DNA of 64,000 nucleotides, from NCBI GenBank assembly GCA_051920445.1, contig JBPPLN010000001.1:930001-994000 (forward strand), read 5' to 3'. Made by a program: the position numbers and the translations under genes. Positions within the stretch are counted from its first letter, which is position 1, and each line of letters opens with the position of its first letter. This DNA is from CAG-177 sp003514385 (GTDB taxonomy: Bacteria; Bacillota; Clostridia; Oscillospirales; Acutalibacteraceae). The notes beneath the pieces are model-generated. The model was not told the DNA's origin. It searched no databases and saw only the letters and a program-made list of their open reading frames with translations. Below are positions 1-7,882 of this stretch, piece by piece.

Positions 1-22
1 GTCTGCATAACTTACCTGCTTT

Positions 23-51
23 ATTATAGCACATAGTTTTGGAAATTGCAA
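23..51 (-). promoter_or_regulatory. promoter for a gene beyond the left edge
   Basis: On the minus strand a TTGCAA -35 box is followed after 17 bases by a perfect TATAAT. A purine-rich AGGTAA stretch follows near the edge, so a divergent gene probably starts just outside the window. Confidence 0.5.
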
Positions 52-127
52 ACATTTGTTTGCTGAAATTTTTATAAATTTTTTGCGCGGTTTTCGGCTC
101 AAAAATTGGTATTTTTATACATTTTTG

Positions 128-157
128 TTGTATTTCAGTTTTGCGTTGTAGTATAAT
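128..157 (+). promoter_or_regulatory. promoter of the serine hydrolase gene
   Basis: TTGTAT, an 18-base spacer and TATAAT stand about 70 bases before the ATG at 226. The -10 box is perfect and the -35 box is moderate. Confidence 0.45.
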
Positions 158-225
158 TTATGTAATAACCATTCGTTTGGCAGAATCTTTAAGTGAACAT
201 TATTTTTACAGGAGATGTATATCTT

Positions 226-1839
226 ATGCCAACCGCAAGAACAAAGAGCAAGGCGCTCCCGAGAGCCGACTTCCCGGAACAGGTCGGCGTGTCCTCAAAG
301 GCAATTTCCGAACTGCTCGACGACTTCGAGCGCAGCGGGATAGAGCTTCACAGCATCATGATCCTGCGCCACGGAAAAGTAGCTTTCGAGACCTGGCGAG
401 ACCCCTATGCTCCCGACATCCCGCACACCATGTATTCAGTCAGCAAGAGCTTTGCGTCGATAGCCACCGGATTCGCTATTGATGAGGGACTGCTGTCGCT
501 CGACACGAAGGTCATCGATATCTTCCCCGAGTACAGACCGCAGAAATACGATGCAAACCTCGAAAAGATGACCGTGTTCCACCTGCTGACCATGACCGCC
601 GGAAAGGATGTAAGCGTACTCGAAAACAAGGCGAAGGTCTCATGGCTCAAGAGCTTTTTCGGCGCGCGCTGGGCGTTCGCCCCGGGCGAGGGCTGGAAGT
701 ACATCAGCGAAAACTGCTATGTCCTCTGCGCCATAATCCAGAAGCTGACCGGCATGACCGTGCGCGAATATCTCGCGCCGCGTCTGTTCAAACCACTGGG
801 CATCAGAGAGAATCCCGCATGGGAGACCGACCCGAACGGTCTTGAGGCAGGCGGCTGGGGTCTGTTCATAACAACAGAAGAGCTCGCCAAGGTCATCGAT
901 TGCATGAGCCACGGCGGAAAATATCAGGGCAAGCAGGTCATCCCCGAGTTCTGGGCGCGCGAAGCGGGCAAGGCTCAGGCAGACAACTCAAGCAAAAGCT
1001 CGAATCAGATCGACTCCTGCGTCGGATACGGATTCAACTTCTGGTGCTGCCACTTCCCCGGCTCTTACCGCGCAGACGGAATGTTCTCGCAGTTCGGCAT
1101 CGTCCTGCCGGAATACGACGCAAATATCATCACCACCTGCAGCGAGGTCTTTGAGCAAAAGACGCGCGACTGCCTGTGGAGACACTTCCCCGAGGGCTTT
1201 ATCGAGCCGAAGGATGAGCCGGAGCAGACCACCCTGCCCATGACGCTCACTCCCCTGCCCGTGCTCACCGCCGGCCGGCGCAACCCCGTGCTCGAAAAGA
1301 AGCTGTCATATTCGACGATACATATGCTCTATAACCCCGTGCTCGATGTTGCAGGCTTCCCCGTGAGCGTCCTGCCGACGGCGGTCGTATATATGTCAGC
1401 TGACCGCGCGGGCAATATAGACAAGATAAACCTCGACTTCTCCGAGAATGAGTGCCGCTTCACATGGAGCGAGGAAAAAGTCAGGAACACGATAGTCAGC
1501 GGACTCGACGGCAAATACCGCAAATCGAAGATGCACCTGGCGGGACTCGATTTCACCGCCGTCTCGTCGGCGAGATGGGAGGACAGCGATACATTCACAA
1601 TATGGATCCGCGCCAATGAATCCATATCCGAGCGCCGCTTCTCTTTTCGTTTCAACGGCAACAAAGTCACCGTCATCCCGACCTCCTGCCCGGATCTGTG
1701 CAACATCGCCGAATCCATCGCGCAGGGCACGGGCGACATGATAGAAAACGAAACGATAGCCGACATCTGCGGCAATATTCTGCGCAGGCACTACACTCTG
1801 CTCGAACCAAAGCTGTTCGGTCGCCTGGAGATGAGATAA
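226..1839 (+). CDS. beta-lactamase-fold serine hydrolase (class C / esterase type)
   Basis: A 537-residue member of the beta-lactamase/penicillin-binding-like superfamily. The SxxK nucleophile motif is S71-V-S-K74, and a Y-x-S motif (Y159-I-S161) stands where class C enzymes have Y-x-N. The third box is weak: R-A-D-G at about 282-285 replaces K/H-T-G. About 200 C-terminal residues beyond the catalytic core are of unknown role. No signal peptide is visible, so it is probably cytoplasmic. I chose the ATG at 226 because AGGAG lies 11 bases upstream; the frame is open further upstream but has no better site. It lies end to end with the next gene (TAA then ATG). The family includes esterases, D-amino-acid peptidases and beta-lactamase relatives, so the substrate cannot be named. 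Confidence 0.8.
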   Translation: MPTARTKSKALPRADFPEQVGVSSKAISELLDDFERSGIELHSIMILRHGKVAFETWRDPYAPDIPHTMYSVSKSFASIATGFAIDEGLLSLDTKVIDIFPEYRPQKYDANLEKMTVFHLLTMTAGKDVSVLENKAKVSWLKSFFGARWAFAPGEGWKYISENCYVLCAIIQKLTGMTVREYLAPRLFKPLGIRENPAWETDPNGLEAGGWGLFITTEELAKVIDCMSHGGKYQGKQVIPEFWAREAGKAQADNSSKSSNQIDSCVGYGFNFWCCHFPGSYRADGMFSQFGIVLPEYDANIITTCSEVFEQKTRDCLWRHFPEGFIEPKDEPEQTTLPMTLTPLPVLTAGRRNPVLEKKLSYSTIHMLYNPVLDVAGFPVSVLPTAVVYMSADRAGNIDKINLDFSENECRFTWSEEKVRNTIVSGLDGKYRKSKMHLAGLDFTAVSSARWEDSDTFTIWIRANESISERRFSFRFNGNKVTVIPTSCPDLCNIAESIAQGTGDMIENETIADICGNILRRHYTLLEPKLFGRLEMR

Positions 1840-2571
1840 ATGTCAACCTTGTTCAAAATATGCTTCGGAATCGCGGCGGGACTTGAATTTATTTTCGTCC
1901 CGTGGTTCCTCAAGGCCTCAAGAAACGGGCGCTGCACAAAATCGCAGATACTCAAAACCATATGCGCGACTCTTTTCGTCGCGGCGGGAGTTCTTGCTAG
2001 CGTGATAGCTCAAAACCGCAGCGACTACGCACACTATATTCTGATAGGGCTTCTGTTCGGCTGGTGCGGCGATTTTCTTCTGCATCTGCCGCCGAAGCTC
2101 CCGTTCACGCTGAGCGGCGGACTCGCATTCCTCGCGGGGCATGTGTTTTATATATACGCTTACTGCCTTGCGATGAAGCGATATTTCCCCGACGCGCCGT
2201 TCTGGGATAAGCGCGAGCTGATAGCCTGCGCGATAATTATAGTTATCGGCGTTGCGGTCATTCGCCTGCTCGGAGTCAAGTTCAGCCCGCTTTATATAAT
2301 CGGCGTGCCGTATGTCGCGATGCTCGCGTTCATGCTCGTCAAGGCGGGTTCGCTCGGCATCAAGGCAGTGAACGTCGGACTCGACAACGCGGTTATCATG
2401 TGCATCCTGCTCGTCGGCGGCGCGTTCTTATTCGCGCTGTCTGATATGATGCTTGCCGTCAACTCCCTGCGTAAGCCACGCCCGTCATACGGCTACAAGA
2501 TAACCTGCATCGTCACTTATTTCACGGCGCAGTTCCTGCTCGCGTCAACAATATTTGTAATTTCCGCCTGA
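1840..2571 (+). CDS. YhhN/TMEM86-family membrane protein (lysoplasmalogenase-like)
   Basis: A 243-residue polytopic membrane protein with about eight hydrophobic segments. The core G-W-C-G-D-F near residue 74 and the G-H-V-F-Y-I-Y stretch near 103 are typical of the YhhN family. Mammalian members hydrolyse the vinyl-ether bond of lysoplasmalogens. Some gut Clostridia make plasmalogens, so such a role is plausible, but it is inferred from family only. The ATG directly follows the stop of the serine hydrolase, with GGAG inside that gene's last codons, so the two are translationally linked. Confidence 0.75.
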   Translation: MSTLFKICFGIAAGLEFIFVPWFLKASRNGRCTKSQILKTICATLFVAAGVLASVIAQNRSDYAHYILIGLLFGWCGDFLLHLPPKLPFTLSGGLAFLAGHVFYIYAYCLAMKRYFPDAPFWDKRELIACAIIIVIGVAVIRLLGVKFSPLYIIGVPYVAMLAFMLVKAGSLGIKAVNVGLDNAVIMCILLVGGAFLFALSDMMLAVNSLRKPRPSYGYKITCIVTYFTAQFLLASTIFVISA

Positions 2572-2603
2572 CTCAAGGCGGCAGACCCGAAAGGAGACAG
2601 CAT

Positions 2604-2918
2604 ATGCTCGGAACAGGCACATGGCATTTAAAAATCGGCAACATGTTTTATAACGGCGACATCACGCTTCGCGTTTTTGACGACGGCGGGAAATACGGAT
2701 TCGAGATAATCGAGCCGAAGATGACCGCGCCGGAGGTTGAGATAAAGAGACTTTTGACTGCCGGCAACCACCTGTCGGCGACCGTCACGGCGCGTGAACT
2801 GCGCGGCAGAGACGCCCAGATCGAGCTCGATTTCACCGACACCTCCGTCAGCGGAAGCGCAAAGGTTCCACTCATCGGCACGGTGACGATAAAAGAGGGC
2901 ACGAAGATAGCAGAATAA
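2604..2918 (+). CDS. small protein of unknown function
   Basis: A 104-residue protein preceded by AAAGGAGA, eight bases before the ATG. It has no signal peptide or membrane segment. Alternating polar and hydrophobic stretches, with glycine turns and runs such as T-V-T-I-K, suggest a mostly beta-strand fold. It follows the YhhN gene by 32 bases and is closed by a strong hairpin, so it is the last gene of a three-gene operon. I do not recognise the family. Confidence 0.65.
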   Translation: MLGTGTWHLKIGNMFYNGDITLRVFDDGGKYGFEIIEPKMTAPEVEIKRLLTAGNHLSATVTARELRGRDAQIELDFTDTSVSGSAKVPLIGTVTIKEGTKIAE

Positions 2919-2937
2919 AGCAGATAAAAAAACAGCG

Positions 2938-2972
2938 ACCGACCGCAGCGAATTTCCGTTGCGGTCGGTTTT
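2938..2972 (+). terminator. intrinsic terminator of the first operon
   Basis: ACCGACCGCA at 2938-2947 pairs perfectly with TGCGGTCGGT at 2960-2969, followed by a short T run. Confidence 0.85.
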
Positions 2973-3063
2973 GCAGTTGTGTTTGCGAGATGGACACATA
3001 TATAAATTGGGGTTGCGGATGTAAATAGCGGCGATAAATAATTGCGCAATATTACAAATCAGC

Positions 3064-3500
3064 ATAATTATGCAGTAGGGCGGATATCATCCGACGGTGA
3101 ACTCCGCACAATCTTATTGTCGTGCAACTTGTAGGGTGCGACGACTCGACGCACCGCTGCCGCAACAGCGGCACGATGTGAATTTGTAGGATTTATACCC
3201 TACCTTCGCGACCTACCATAATCAAACGATATGCACTACCCGCGTTTCGGCATTTTCTTTTTGTTTGAAAAAGAAAATACCTGCAAAAGAAAAGCAAACG
3301 CGGGGTTTCCCCCGAGACCCCGACAACGCCGCGCCGCAGCACATAGCTTGCAGCCCTCAGTCGGCAGCTCGGCACATTCGCCCGTAAACTCGCTTCTCTC
3401 AAACAATACGGGCTCGTGCGTCTTGCTTCGCAAGCCGTTCCCTCGCCTTTCCAAGATAGACTTCAAACACTACGGCGCGGCTATTGAAAGTCTGATTATA
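3064..3500. repeat. gene-free region of palindromic intergenic repeats
   Basis: No convincing coding frame is present. The stretch carries several short dyads: GCGGAT/ATCCG near 3080, GGTGCG/CGCACC near 3137-3155, GCCGC/GCGGC near 3160-3175, and GTAGGGT near 3132 with ACCCTAC near 3198. An exact 11-base inverted repeat lies at 3252-3262 / 3268-3278 with a five-base loop. The texture is that of dispersed, probably non-autonomous repeat elements in gut Clostridia. Short ORFs across it are low complexity. Confidence 0.5.
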
Positions 3501-3591
3501 AAAATTGGTTGAGTCGCTCGCTTTTACTTTGCTATGGCTGAAGTAATATATAAATCACCAATTCACTTCTTATAATCACCACAATAATACG

Positions 3592-3690
3592 AAAAATTCT
3601 AATGCGAAACGGCGGCAGAAAAATCTCTGCCGCCGTTTCGCGTGATATATAGGAGTTTCGTGGTTGTAGTTTTTGCTGCGCCTCATCGCA
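3592..3690 (-). ncRNA. candidate small RNA
   Basis: A strong minus-strand promoter (3697-3725) drives a short gene-free stretch. It holds a small hairpin (CTGCG/CGCAG, about 3672-3687), then an unpaired part with CTCCT (an anti-Shine-Dalgarno-like motif). It ends in a perfect 16-base inverted repeat (3604-3619 / 3626-3641), with five T residues about seven bases further on. The only frame through it, starting with an ATG near 3685, has no ribosome site. The transcript is inferred; the T run is not directly on the stem, so the 3' end is uncertain. Confidence 0.4.
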
Positions 3691-3696
3691 GATAAA

Positions 3697-3725
3697 ATAA
3701 TAGCCCAAGCGTTACAATTTGTCAA
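3697..3725 (-). promoter_or_regulatory. promoter of the candidate small RNA
   Basis: Perfect TTGACA, a 17-base spacer and TATTAT on the minus strand, with no gene within 700 bases downstream. This is among the best consensus promoters in the window. Confidence 0.6.
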
Positions 3726-3732
3726 GTAATAA

Positions 3733-3772
3733 TTTTTTACTGGGCATTTTATTGTACAGTAAAACTTTTTTT
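3733..3772 (+). terminator. orphan hairpin with T run
   Basis: TTTTACTG (3735-3742) pairs with CAGTAAAA (3757-3764), followed by a run of seven T. No plus-strand gene ends nearby, so either the upstream gene has decayed or it stops stray transcription. Confidence 0.5.
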
Positions 3773-3775
3773 AAG

Positions 3776-3812
3776 CAGACGCCCGACAGTTTTCACTGCC
3801 GGGTGTCTTTTA
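3776..3812 (+). terminator. second orphan terminator
   Basis: A 13-base stem with two wobble pairs (AGACGCCCG... with ...CGGGTGTCT) is followed by TTTTA. It lies right after the previous hairpin, so two plus-strand terminators stand in tandem. Confidence 0.65.
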
Positions 3813-3921
3813 TATAGGAGATTGTGAGGTGTCTTTTTTCGCGCATACTGAGCTGCACTCTGTGCAAACTTAAAGCATATTGCGGCGGATTATACGCATA
3901 CGGAATTGAAGCAACTACATT

Positions 3922-3965
3922 ATGCCATAAATTCTGCCAAAAGTCAATGGCAGGATTTGTGGCAT
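3922..3965 (+). promoter_or_regulatory. large dyad upstream of the XRE gene (operator or attenuator)
   Basis: Two 18-base arms match at 16 of 18 positions around an eight-base loop. Each arm holds two TGCCA half-sites 12 bases apart (3923, 3935 and, inverted, 3948, 3960). The arm is followed by a T-rich tract ending in seven T. It could bind the regulator encoded 26 bases downstream, or act as an attenuator. Confidence 0.55.
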
Positions 3966-3990
3966 TTATAATTTTTTTGAGGTGGTTTGA

Positions 3991-4215
3991 TTGAAGTACC
4001 CGAGAATAAGGAACCTGCGCGAGGACAATGACCTGACCCAGCAGCAAATAGCGGACATGCTCTATATAAACCGAAGAACCTACGCCGCATACGAAAACGG
4101 AATCAACTCCATGACCCCCGAGACACTCTGCAAAATAGCCGATATATATCACACGAGCGTCGACTGGCTGCTCGGCAGAACCGATGAGTTCGAGCCGTAC
4201 CCGAAAAACGAATAA
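3991..4215 (+). CDS. stand-alone XRE-family DNA-binding protein
   Basis: A 74-residue helix-turn-helix protein of the Cro/CI (XRE) type. The recognition region is T-Q-Q-Q-I-A-D-M-L (15-23) followed by R-R-T-Y-A-A-Y-E-N-G (28-37), and D-W-L-L-G closes the domain near 58-62. It starts with TTG, as GAGGTGG lies five bases upstream and no ATG fits. The same layout (GAGGTG then TTG) occurs in its paralogue at 62760. A large dyad lies just upstream. It has no sensor domain, so it is either a DNA-only repressor or the remnant of a mobile element. Confidence 0.85.
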   Translation: MKYPRIRNLREDNDLTQQQIADMLYINRRTYAAYENGINSMTPETLCKIADIYHTSVDWLLGRTDEFEPYPKNE

Positions 4216-4255
4216 AGCATCGCTCCCCTGCCCGCAAAGGACAGGGGAGCTTCTG

Positions 4256-5662
4256 TTATTTCTGATTGTAGAATGTGCAGAACGCCTTGTACGCCATATA
4301 AATATCAAGCTTCGCTATCTGCTCGAACGGCGCGTGCATCGAGAGCACGGGCACGCCGACATCGACAACATCGACGCCGAGATGCGCAACATACTTCGCG
4401 ACCGTTCCGCCGCCGCCCTCATCGACCTTGCCGAGTTCGCCTATCTGCCAGACGATGTTGTTCTCATCGAAGAGCTTTCTGAGCTTGCCGACGAACTCCG
4501 CATTGGCGTCCGATGTGTCGGACTTGCCGCGCGCGCCGGTGTACTTCGTGACAACGATACCTCTGTTTATAAACGAAGCGTTGAGCTTGTCGTGGACAGA
4601 CTGGAATGTGGGATCGACGCCCGCATTGACATCCGCCGAAAGGCACTCGGACGCTCTGAGAACATCTCTGCCCTCGAATCCCTGAGTCTTAGCGAGATCT
4701 TCAATGAAGAACTGGAGATAAGCGGAAGAGAGTCCGGTGTTGCCGACGGAGCCTATCTCTTCTTTATCTGTCAGGACGGTAACTGTAGTATAGCTCGGAT
4801 TCGGGCAGTCGAGAGCCGCCATGAGCGCGGGATATGCGCAGACTCTGTCGTCGTGGCCGTAGCCGCCAATGAGGCTGCGGTCAAAGCCGATATCCGAAAC
4901 TCTCGATGCGGGAACGAGCTCCAGCTCTGCGGAAAGGAAGTCGGATTCGGTGATGCCGTATTTCTCATTGAGAAGCTTCAGAATATTGAGCTTCACGAGG
5001 TCGCTGCCCTCGTCGCTTCTGAAAGGCATGCTGCCGATAAGAACATTGAGTTCCTCGCCCTTGATGACCTGCGAAGCCTTGCGCTCGCCCATGGTGCTGT
5101 CAAGATGCGGGAGCAGGTCGCTGATAACGAACTGCGGCTCGCCCTCTTTGTCGCCGATGGAAACAGTTATCTTCTCGCCGTCCGCCTTGACGATAACGCC
5201 GTGGAGCGAAAGCGGGACTGTCGGCCACTGATATTTCTTTATACCGCCGTAGTAGTGAGTCTTAAAGAGCGCAATCTCGCAATCTTCGTACATGGGGTTG
5301 GGTTTGACATCGAGACGGGGCGAGTCGATATGCGCCGCCGCGATCTTGACTCCGTCGCTCAGCGGGCGTGTGCCGAAAACGGCGAGGATAATCGCCTTTT
5401 CTTTTACATTGAACCAGACCTTGTCGCCCGCCGAATACTTCTTCGACGAGTCGAACTTCTCGAAGCCGCGCGCCTCGGCGAGCTTCTGCGAAAACGCGGT
5501 TATCTCGCGCTCGGTTCTGTTGTCGCTGAGGAAGGTTTTGTATCCCTCGCACCACTCAAACGCCGCGGCGATTTCATCATCGCTCATTCTCAGCGCAGCA
5601 TGCTTAGGCTGAGCAAACAGCTTTTCTCTGAGCTCCTGCGCCGGATTTTTTTCGTCCTTCAT
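4256..5662 (-). CDS. apeB: M18-family aminopeptidase (aspartyl aminopeptidase type)
   Basis: A 468-residue cytosolic metallo-aminopeptidase of family M18, which removes N-terminal acidic or other residues from peptides. The di-zinc site motifs are visible: A-H111-I-D-S-P-R-L-D, G-H270-D271-D-R, D299-K-E301-E302-I-G-S, and a late M-H-A-P-F-E near residue 443. Length is normal for the family. The start has AGGAGG eight bases upstream and lies 12 bases after the transglycosylase gene, as last gene of the prfA-tsaC-coaE operon. An antisense ORF covers the whole gene but is a codon-usage shadow. Confidence 0.92.
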   Translation of the reverse strand: MKDEKNPAQELREKLFAQPKHAALRMSDDEIAAAFEWCEGYKTFLSDNRTEREITAFSQKLAEARGFEKFDSSKKYSAGDKVWFNVKEKAIILAVFGTRPLSDGVKIAAAHIDSPRLDVKPNPMYEDCEIALFKTHYYGGIKKYQWPTVPLSLHGVIVKADGEKITVSIGDKEGEPQFVISDLLPHLDSTMGERKASQVIKGEELNVLIGSMPFRSDEGSDLVKLNILKLLNEKYGITESDFLSAELELVPASRVSDIGFDRSLIGGYGHDDRVCAYPALMAALDCPNPSYTTVTVLTDKEEIGSVGNTGLSSAYLQFFIEDLAKTQGFEGRDVLRASECLSADVNAGVDPTFQSVHDKLNASFINRGIVVTKYTGARGKSDTSDANAEFVGKLRKLFDENNIVWQIGELGKVDEGGGGTVAKYVAHLGVDVVDVGVPVLSMHAPFEQIAKLDIYMAYKAFCTFYNQK

Positions 5663-5674
5663 TTTATATTCCTC

Positions 5675-6241
5675 CTATCTTGATTTGTAAAGGGAATTAT
5701 ATATATTCACAGCGCGCATCACTTTGCGCACATAGTGAGCCGTTTCGGGAATCGGTATATCTTTAAGATTCACGCCGTCGGGCGATATATTTTCATCTTT
5801 AAGCCACGAATTGACCCTGCCACGCCCCGCATGATAAGCGGCAACGGCAGTCTCGGCAGAGTTGAATTCATCGAGCAAAAGCCCGAGAAAAAGCGCGCCG
5901 TATCTTATCGCAGTCTCTGGGTCGGAGAGCGCATCGTCGTTTAAACTTTCGCCTGTCTTTGTCTGAAGCCAGTGAAAAGTTTCGGGCGTTATCTGAGTCA
6001 GCCCCAACGCCCCCGCCGAGGACTCGGCTTTGGGGTCAAACGAGCTCTCGGTCTTTATGACCGCGAACAAAAGCGTTTTCGGAACATCGTACTGAGCCGA
6101 ATATTTTTCAATATAGTCCTCATATTTCATTGGATAGGCGAATCTTATCGCGCCGACAGTCAGCGCCGCCGTTATCCCGCACACCGCCAGCACGAAGCAC
6201 AGCAGCAGGGCTATGAACTTGTATCCCGCCCTCTTTTTCAT
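5675..6241 (-). CDS. membrane-anchored lytic transglycosylase (SLT domain)
   Basis: A 188-residue protein with one N-terminal membrane or signal segment (about residues 9-30), followed by an SLT/goose-lysozyme-like domain. T-E65-S-S-F carries the expected catalytic Glu, followed by G-A-L-G-L-T-Q-I (77-84) and A-A-Y-H-A-G. Members cut peptidoglycan between MurNAc and GlcNAc, giving 1,6-anhydro ends. I place the start at the ATG at 6241, where GGAGG lies seven bases upstream inside the end of coaE; a longer frame exists but has no site. It sits between coaE and apeB, so it is probably cotranscribed with them. Confidence 0.88.
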   Translation of the reverse strand: MKKRAGYKFIALLLCFVLAVCGITAALTVGAIRFAYPMKYEDYIEKYSAQYDVPKTLLFAVIKTESSFDPKAESSAGALGLTQITPETFHWLQTKTGESLNDDALSDPETAIRYGALFLGLLLDEFNSAETAVAAYHAGRGRVNSWLKDENISPDGVNLKDIPIPETAHYVRKVMRAVNIYNSLYKSR

Positions 6242-6243
6242 TT

Positions 6244-6846
6244 TCAGCCTCCGATTTTCAGGCTTTCCAGTGCCTTTATGCACTGCTCCGTCGGGTCGCA
6301 GCCGTCGGGATTCTCTATTATTATATCTGAATTGTCCCTGTAATATTTCTCATCGGGCTGGGCGGACATTCTTCTTTCTATTTCGTCGGAGGCGATTTCG
6401 TCGCGGCTCATGAGCCGTGCCATGCGCTGATCTTTCGGCGCGCAGACGCATATCACCGCGCGGCAGTCGCCGAGGAGCTCACTCGCAAAGAGCACGGGCG
6501 CGTCGAGCATAGCGATTTTGTATCCGTTTTTTTCGGCTTCGGCTACGCGCTTTCGCGCGAGCGCGGTTATCGCCGGGTGGGTCACGGAGTTGAGCAGATT
6601 TGTCTTTTCTTCACTTGCAAACGCGCGTCTGGCGAGCTTGTGACGATCGAGAGAGCCGTCCGAGAGAATCAGATCGTCGCCGAAGAGTCGGGCGAGATCA
6701 ATAAGCACAGGCGAACCGGGTTCGACTATTTCGCGAGCCAGCTTGTCGCAGTCGATAACGCAGACGCCGTGCGCGCGAAAGATATCGGCGACGGTGCTTT
6801 TGCCCGAGCCCGTCTGACCGGTGAGTCCGGCAACATAGATGCTCAC
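6244..6846 (-). CDS. coaE: dephospho-CoA kinase
   Basis: A 200-residue P-loop kinase for the last step of coenzyme A synthesis: dephospho-CoA + ATP to CoA. The Walker A motif is G10-Q-T-G-S-G-K16-S17, followed by the D-C-D-K-L-A-R stretch near 33-39 typical of CoaE. Length matches the family. It overlaps the end of tsaC by four bases (ATGA), and the next gene begins two bases after its stop, so coupling is tight. Confidence 0.95.
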   Translation of the reverse strand: MSIYVAGLTGQTGSGKSTVADIFRAHGVCVIDCDKLAREIVEPGSPVLIDLARLFGDDLILSDGSLDRHKLARRAFASEEKTNLLNSVTHPAITALARKRVAEAEKNGYKIAMLDAPVLFASELLGDCRAVICVCAPKDQRMARLMSRDEIASDEIERRMSAQPDEKYYRDNSDIIIENPDGCDPTEQCIKALESLKIGG

Positions 6847-7865
6847 AGCTCGATCACCTCAAAGCCTGCCGCTCTGAGCAGGCGGTTATAGACAGCCATT
6901 CCCACTCCGTCGAGCGACGGGAACCGCACAAAGGCAAGCTCCATTTTTTCGTCATCAACGTGTCTGAGCACATCGAACAGCTCGCGCGCCTGCTCCTCGG
7001 GGCTGTCCGCGTGGCCATAGGGATATGCGGGAACGGAAATTTTGTCCTCCTCGCCGTCAAAGCAGACTGCGCAGGTTCTTTCGCTGCGCGGCTCTGCGAC
7101 GAGCGAAGCAAATTTGTCAAAATCGCCTTTTACGATTATAACATGGGCGTTCGGCGAATAATGTTTATATTTCATGCCGGGCGAGAGAACTTTTTCGCCG
7201 CTCTCGAGCGCCTTGAAAACTGCCTTGTCTATCTCGACCTCGCCAAGCACCGCACGAAGCTGATCCGGGGTCACTCCGCCGGGGCGCAGTACGCGCGGAA
7301 CGGGGCAGGCAAGGGTGACAACGGTCGACTCGACGCCGACCGAGCAGCTGCCGCCGTCAACAACCGCGGCGATTTTGCCGTCCATGTCGTTCATAACATG
7401 TGCGGCGGTCGTGGGACTCGGCTTGCCAGATGTGTTCGCGCTCGGCGCCGCAAGCGGGAATCCGCATTTTTTGATTATCTCGTGCGCTATCGGGTGCGAC
7501 GGCATTCTTATCGCCACCGTGTCAAGCCCGGCGCAGACTTCGTTCGGGATAATATCGCTCTTCGGGAGTATTATTGTAAGCGGTCCCGGCCAATAAGCCT
7601 CGGCGAGCGCACGGGCGCGCTCATCGAAGTTTTTAACAAGCGGTAAAATTTCATCGATCTCCGCTATGTGAACTATCAGCGGGTTATCCTGCGGGCGGCC
7701 TTTGGCGACAAATATGTTTTTGACGGCGTTTCCGTCGAGCGCGTTCGCCGCAAGACCGTAGACAGTCTCGGTCGGTATGGCGACAAGCTCGCCGCCTTTT
7801 AGCAGGCGCGCCGCCTCGTCGAGACCCTTTTCGCCGTCTTTTTCTGTTATAAGCTTTGTTATCAT
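6843..7865 (-). CDS. tsaC: threonylcarbamoyl-AMP synthase, long Sua5 form
   Basis: A 340-residue enzyme that makes threonylcarbamoyl-AMP from Thr, bicarbonate and ATP for the t6A37 modification of ANN-decoding tRNAs. The N-terminal YrdC domain (about 1-200) has the usual V-A-I-P-T-E-T-V-Y-G-L opening, and P-S-A-N-T-S-G-K-P-S-P near 140. The C-terminal Sua5 domain begins after the S-P-G-M-K-Y-K-H-Y-S-P linker near 225. It starts 17 bases after prfA and overlaps coaE by four bases. It would also be named sua5/ywlC. Confidence 0.95.
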   Translation of the reverse strand: MITKLITEKDGEKGLDEAARLLKGGELVAIPTETVYGLAANALDGNAVKNIFVAKGRPQDNPLIVHIAEIDEILPLVKNFDERARALAEAYWPGPLTIILPKSDIIPNEVCAGLDTVAIRMPSHPIAHEIIKKCGFPLAAPSANTSGKPSPTTAAHVMNDMDGKIAAVVDGGSCSVGVESTVVTLACPVPRVLRPGGVTPDQLRAVLGEVEIDKAVFKALESGEKVLSPGMKYKHYSPNAHVIIVKGDFDKFASLVAEPRSERTCAVCFDGEEDKISVPAYPYGHADSPEEQARELFDVLRHVDDEKMELAFVRFPSLDGVGMAVYNRLLRAAGFEVIEL

Positions 7866-7882
7866 AAAGATTCTTCTTTCGT

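Noticed and set aside
3193..3512. short ORFs on both strands in the repeat-rich gap
   Set aside because: Arg/Cys/Ser-rich, without ribosome sites, spanning inverted repeats.
4184..5683. 499-codon plus-strand ORF
   Set aside because: It is the antisense of the M18 aminopeptidase, which has metal motifs and a good ribosome site; the plus frame has neither.
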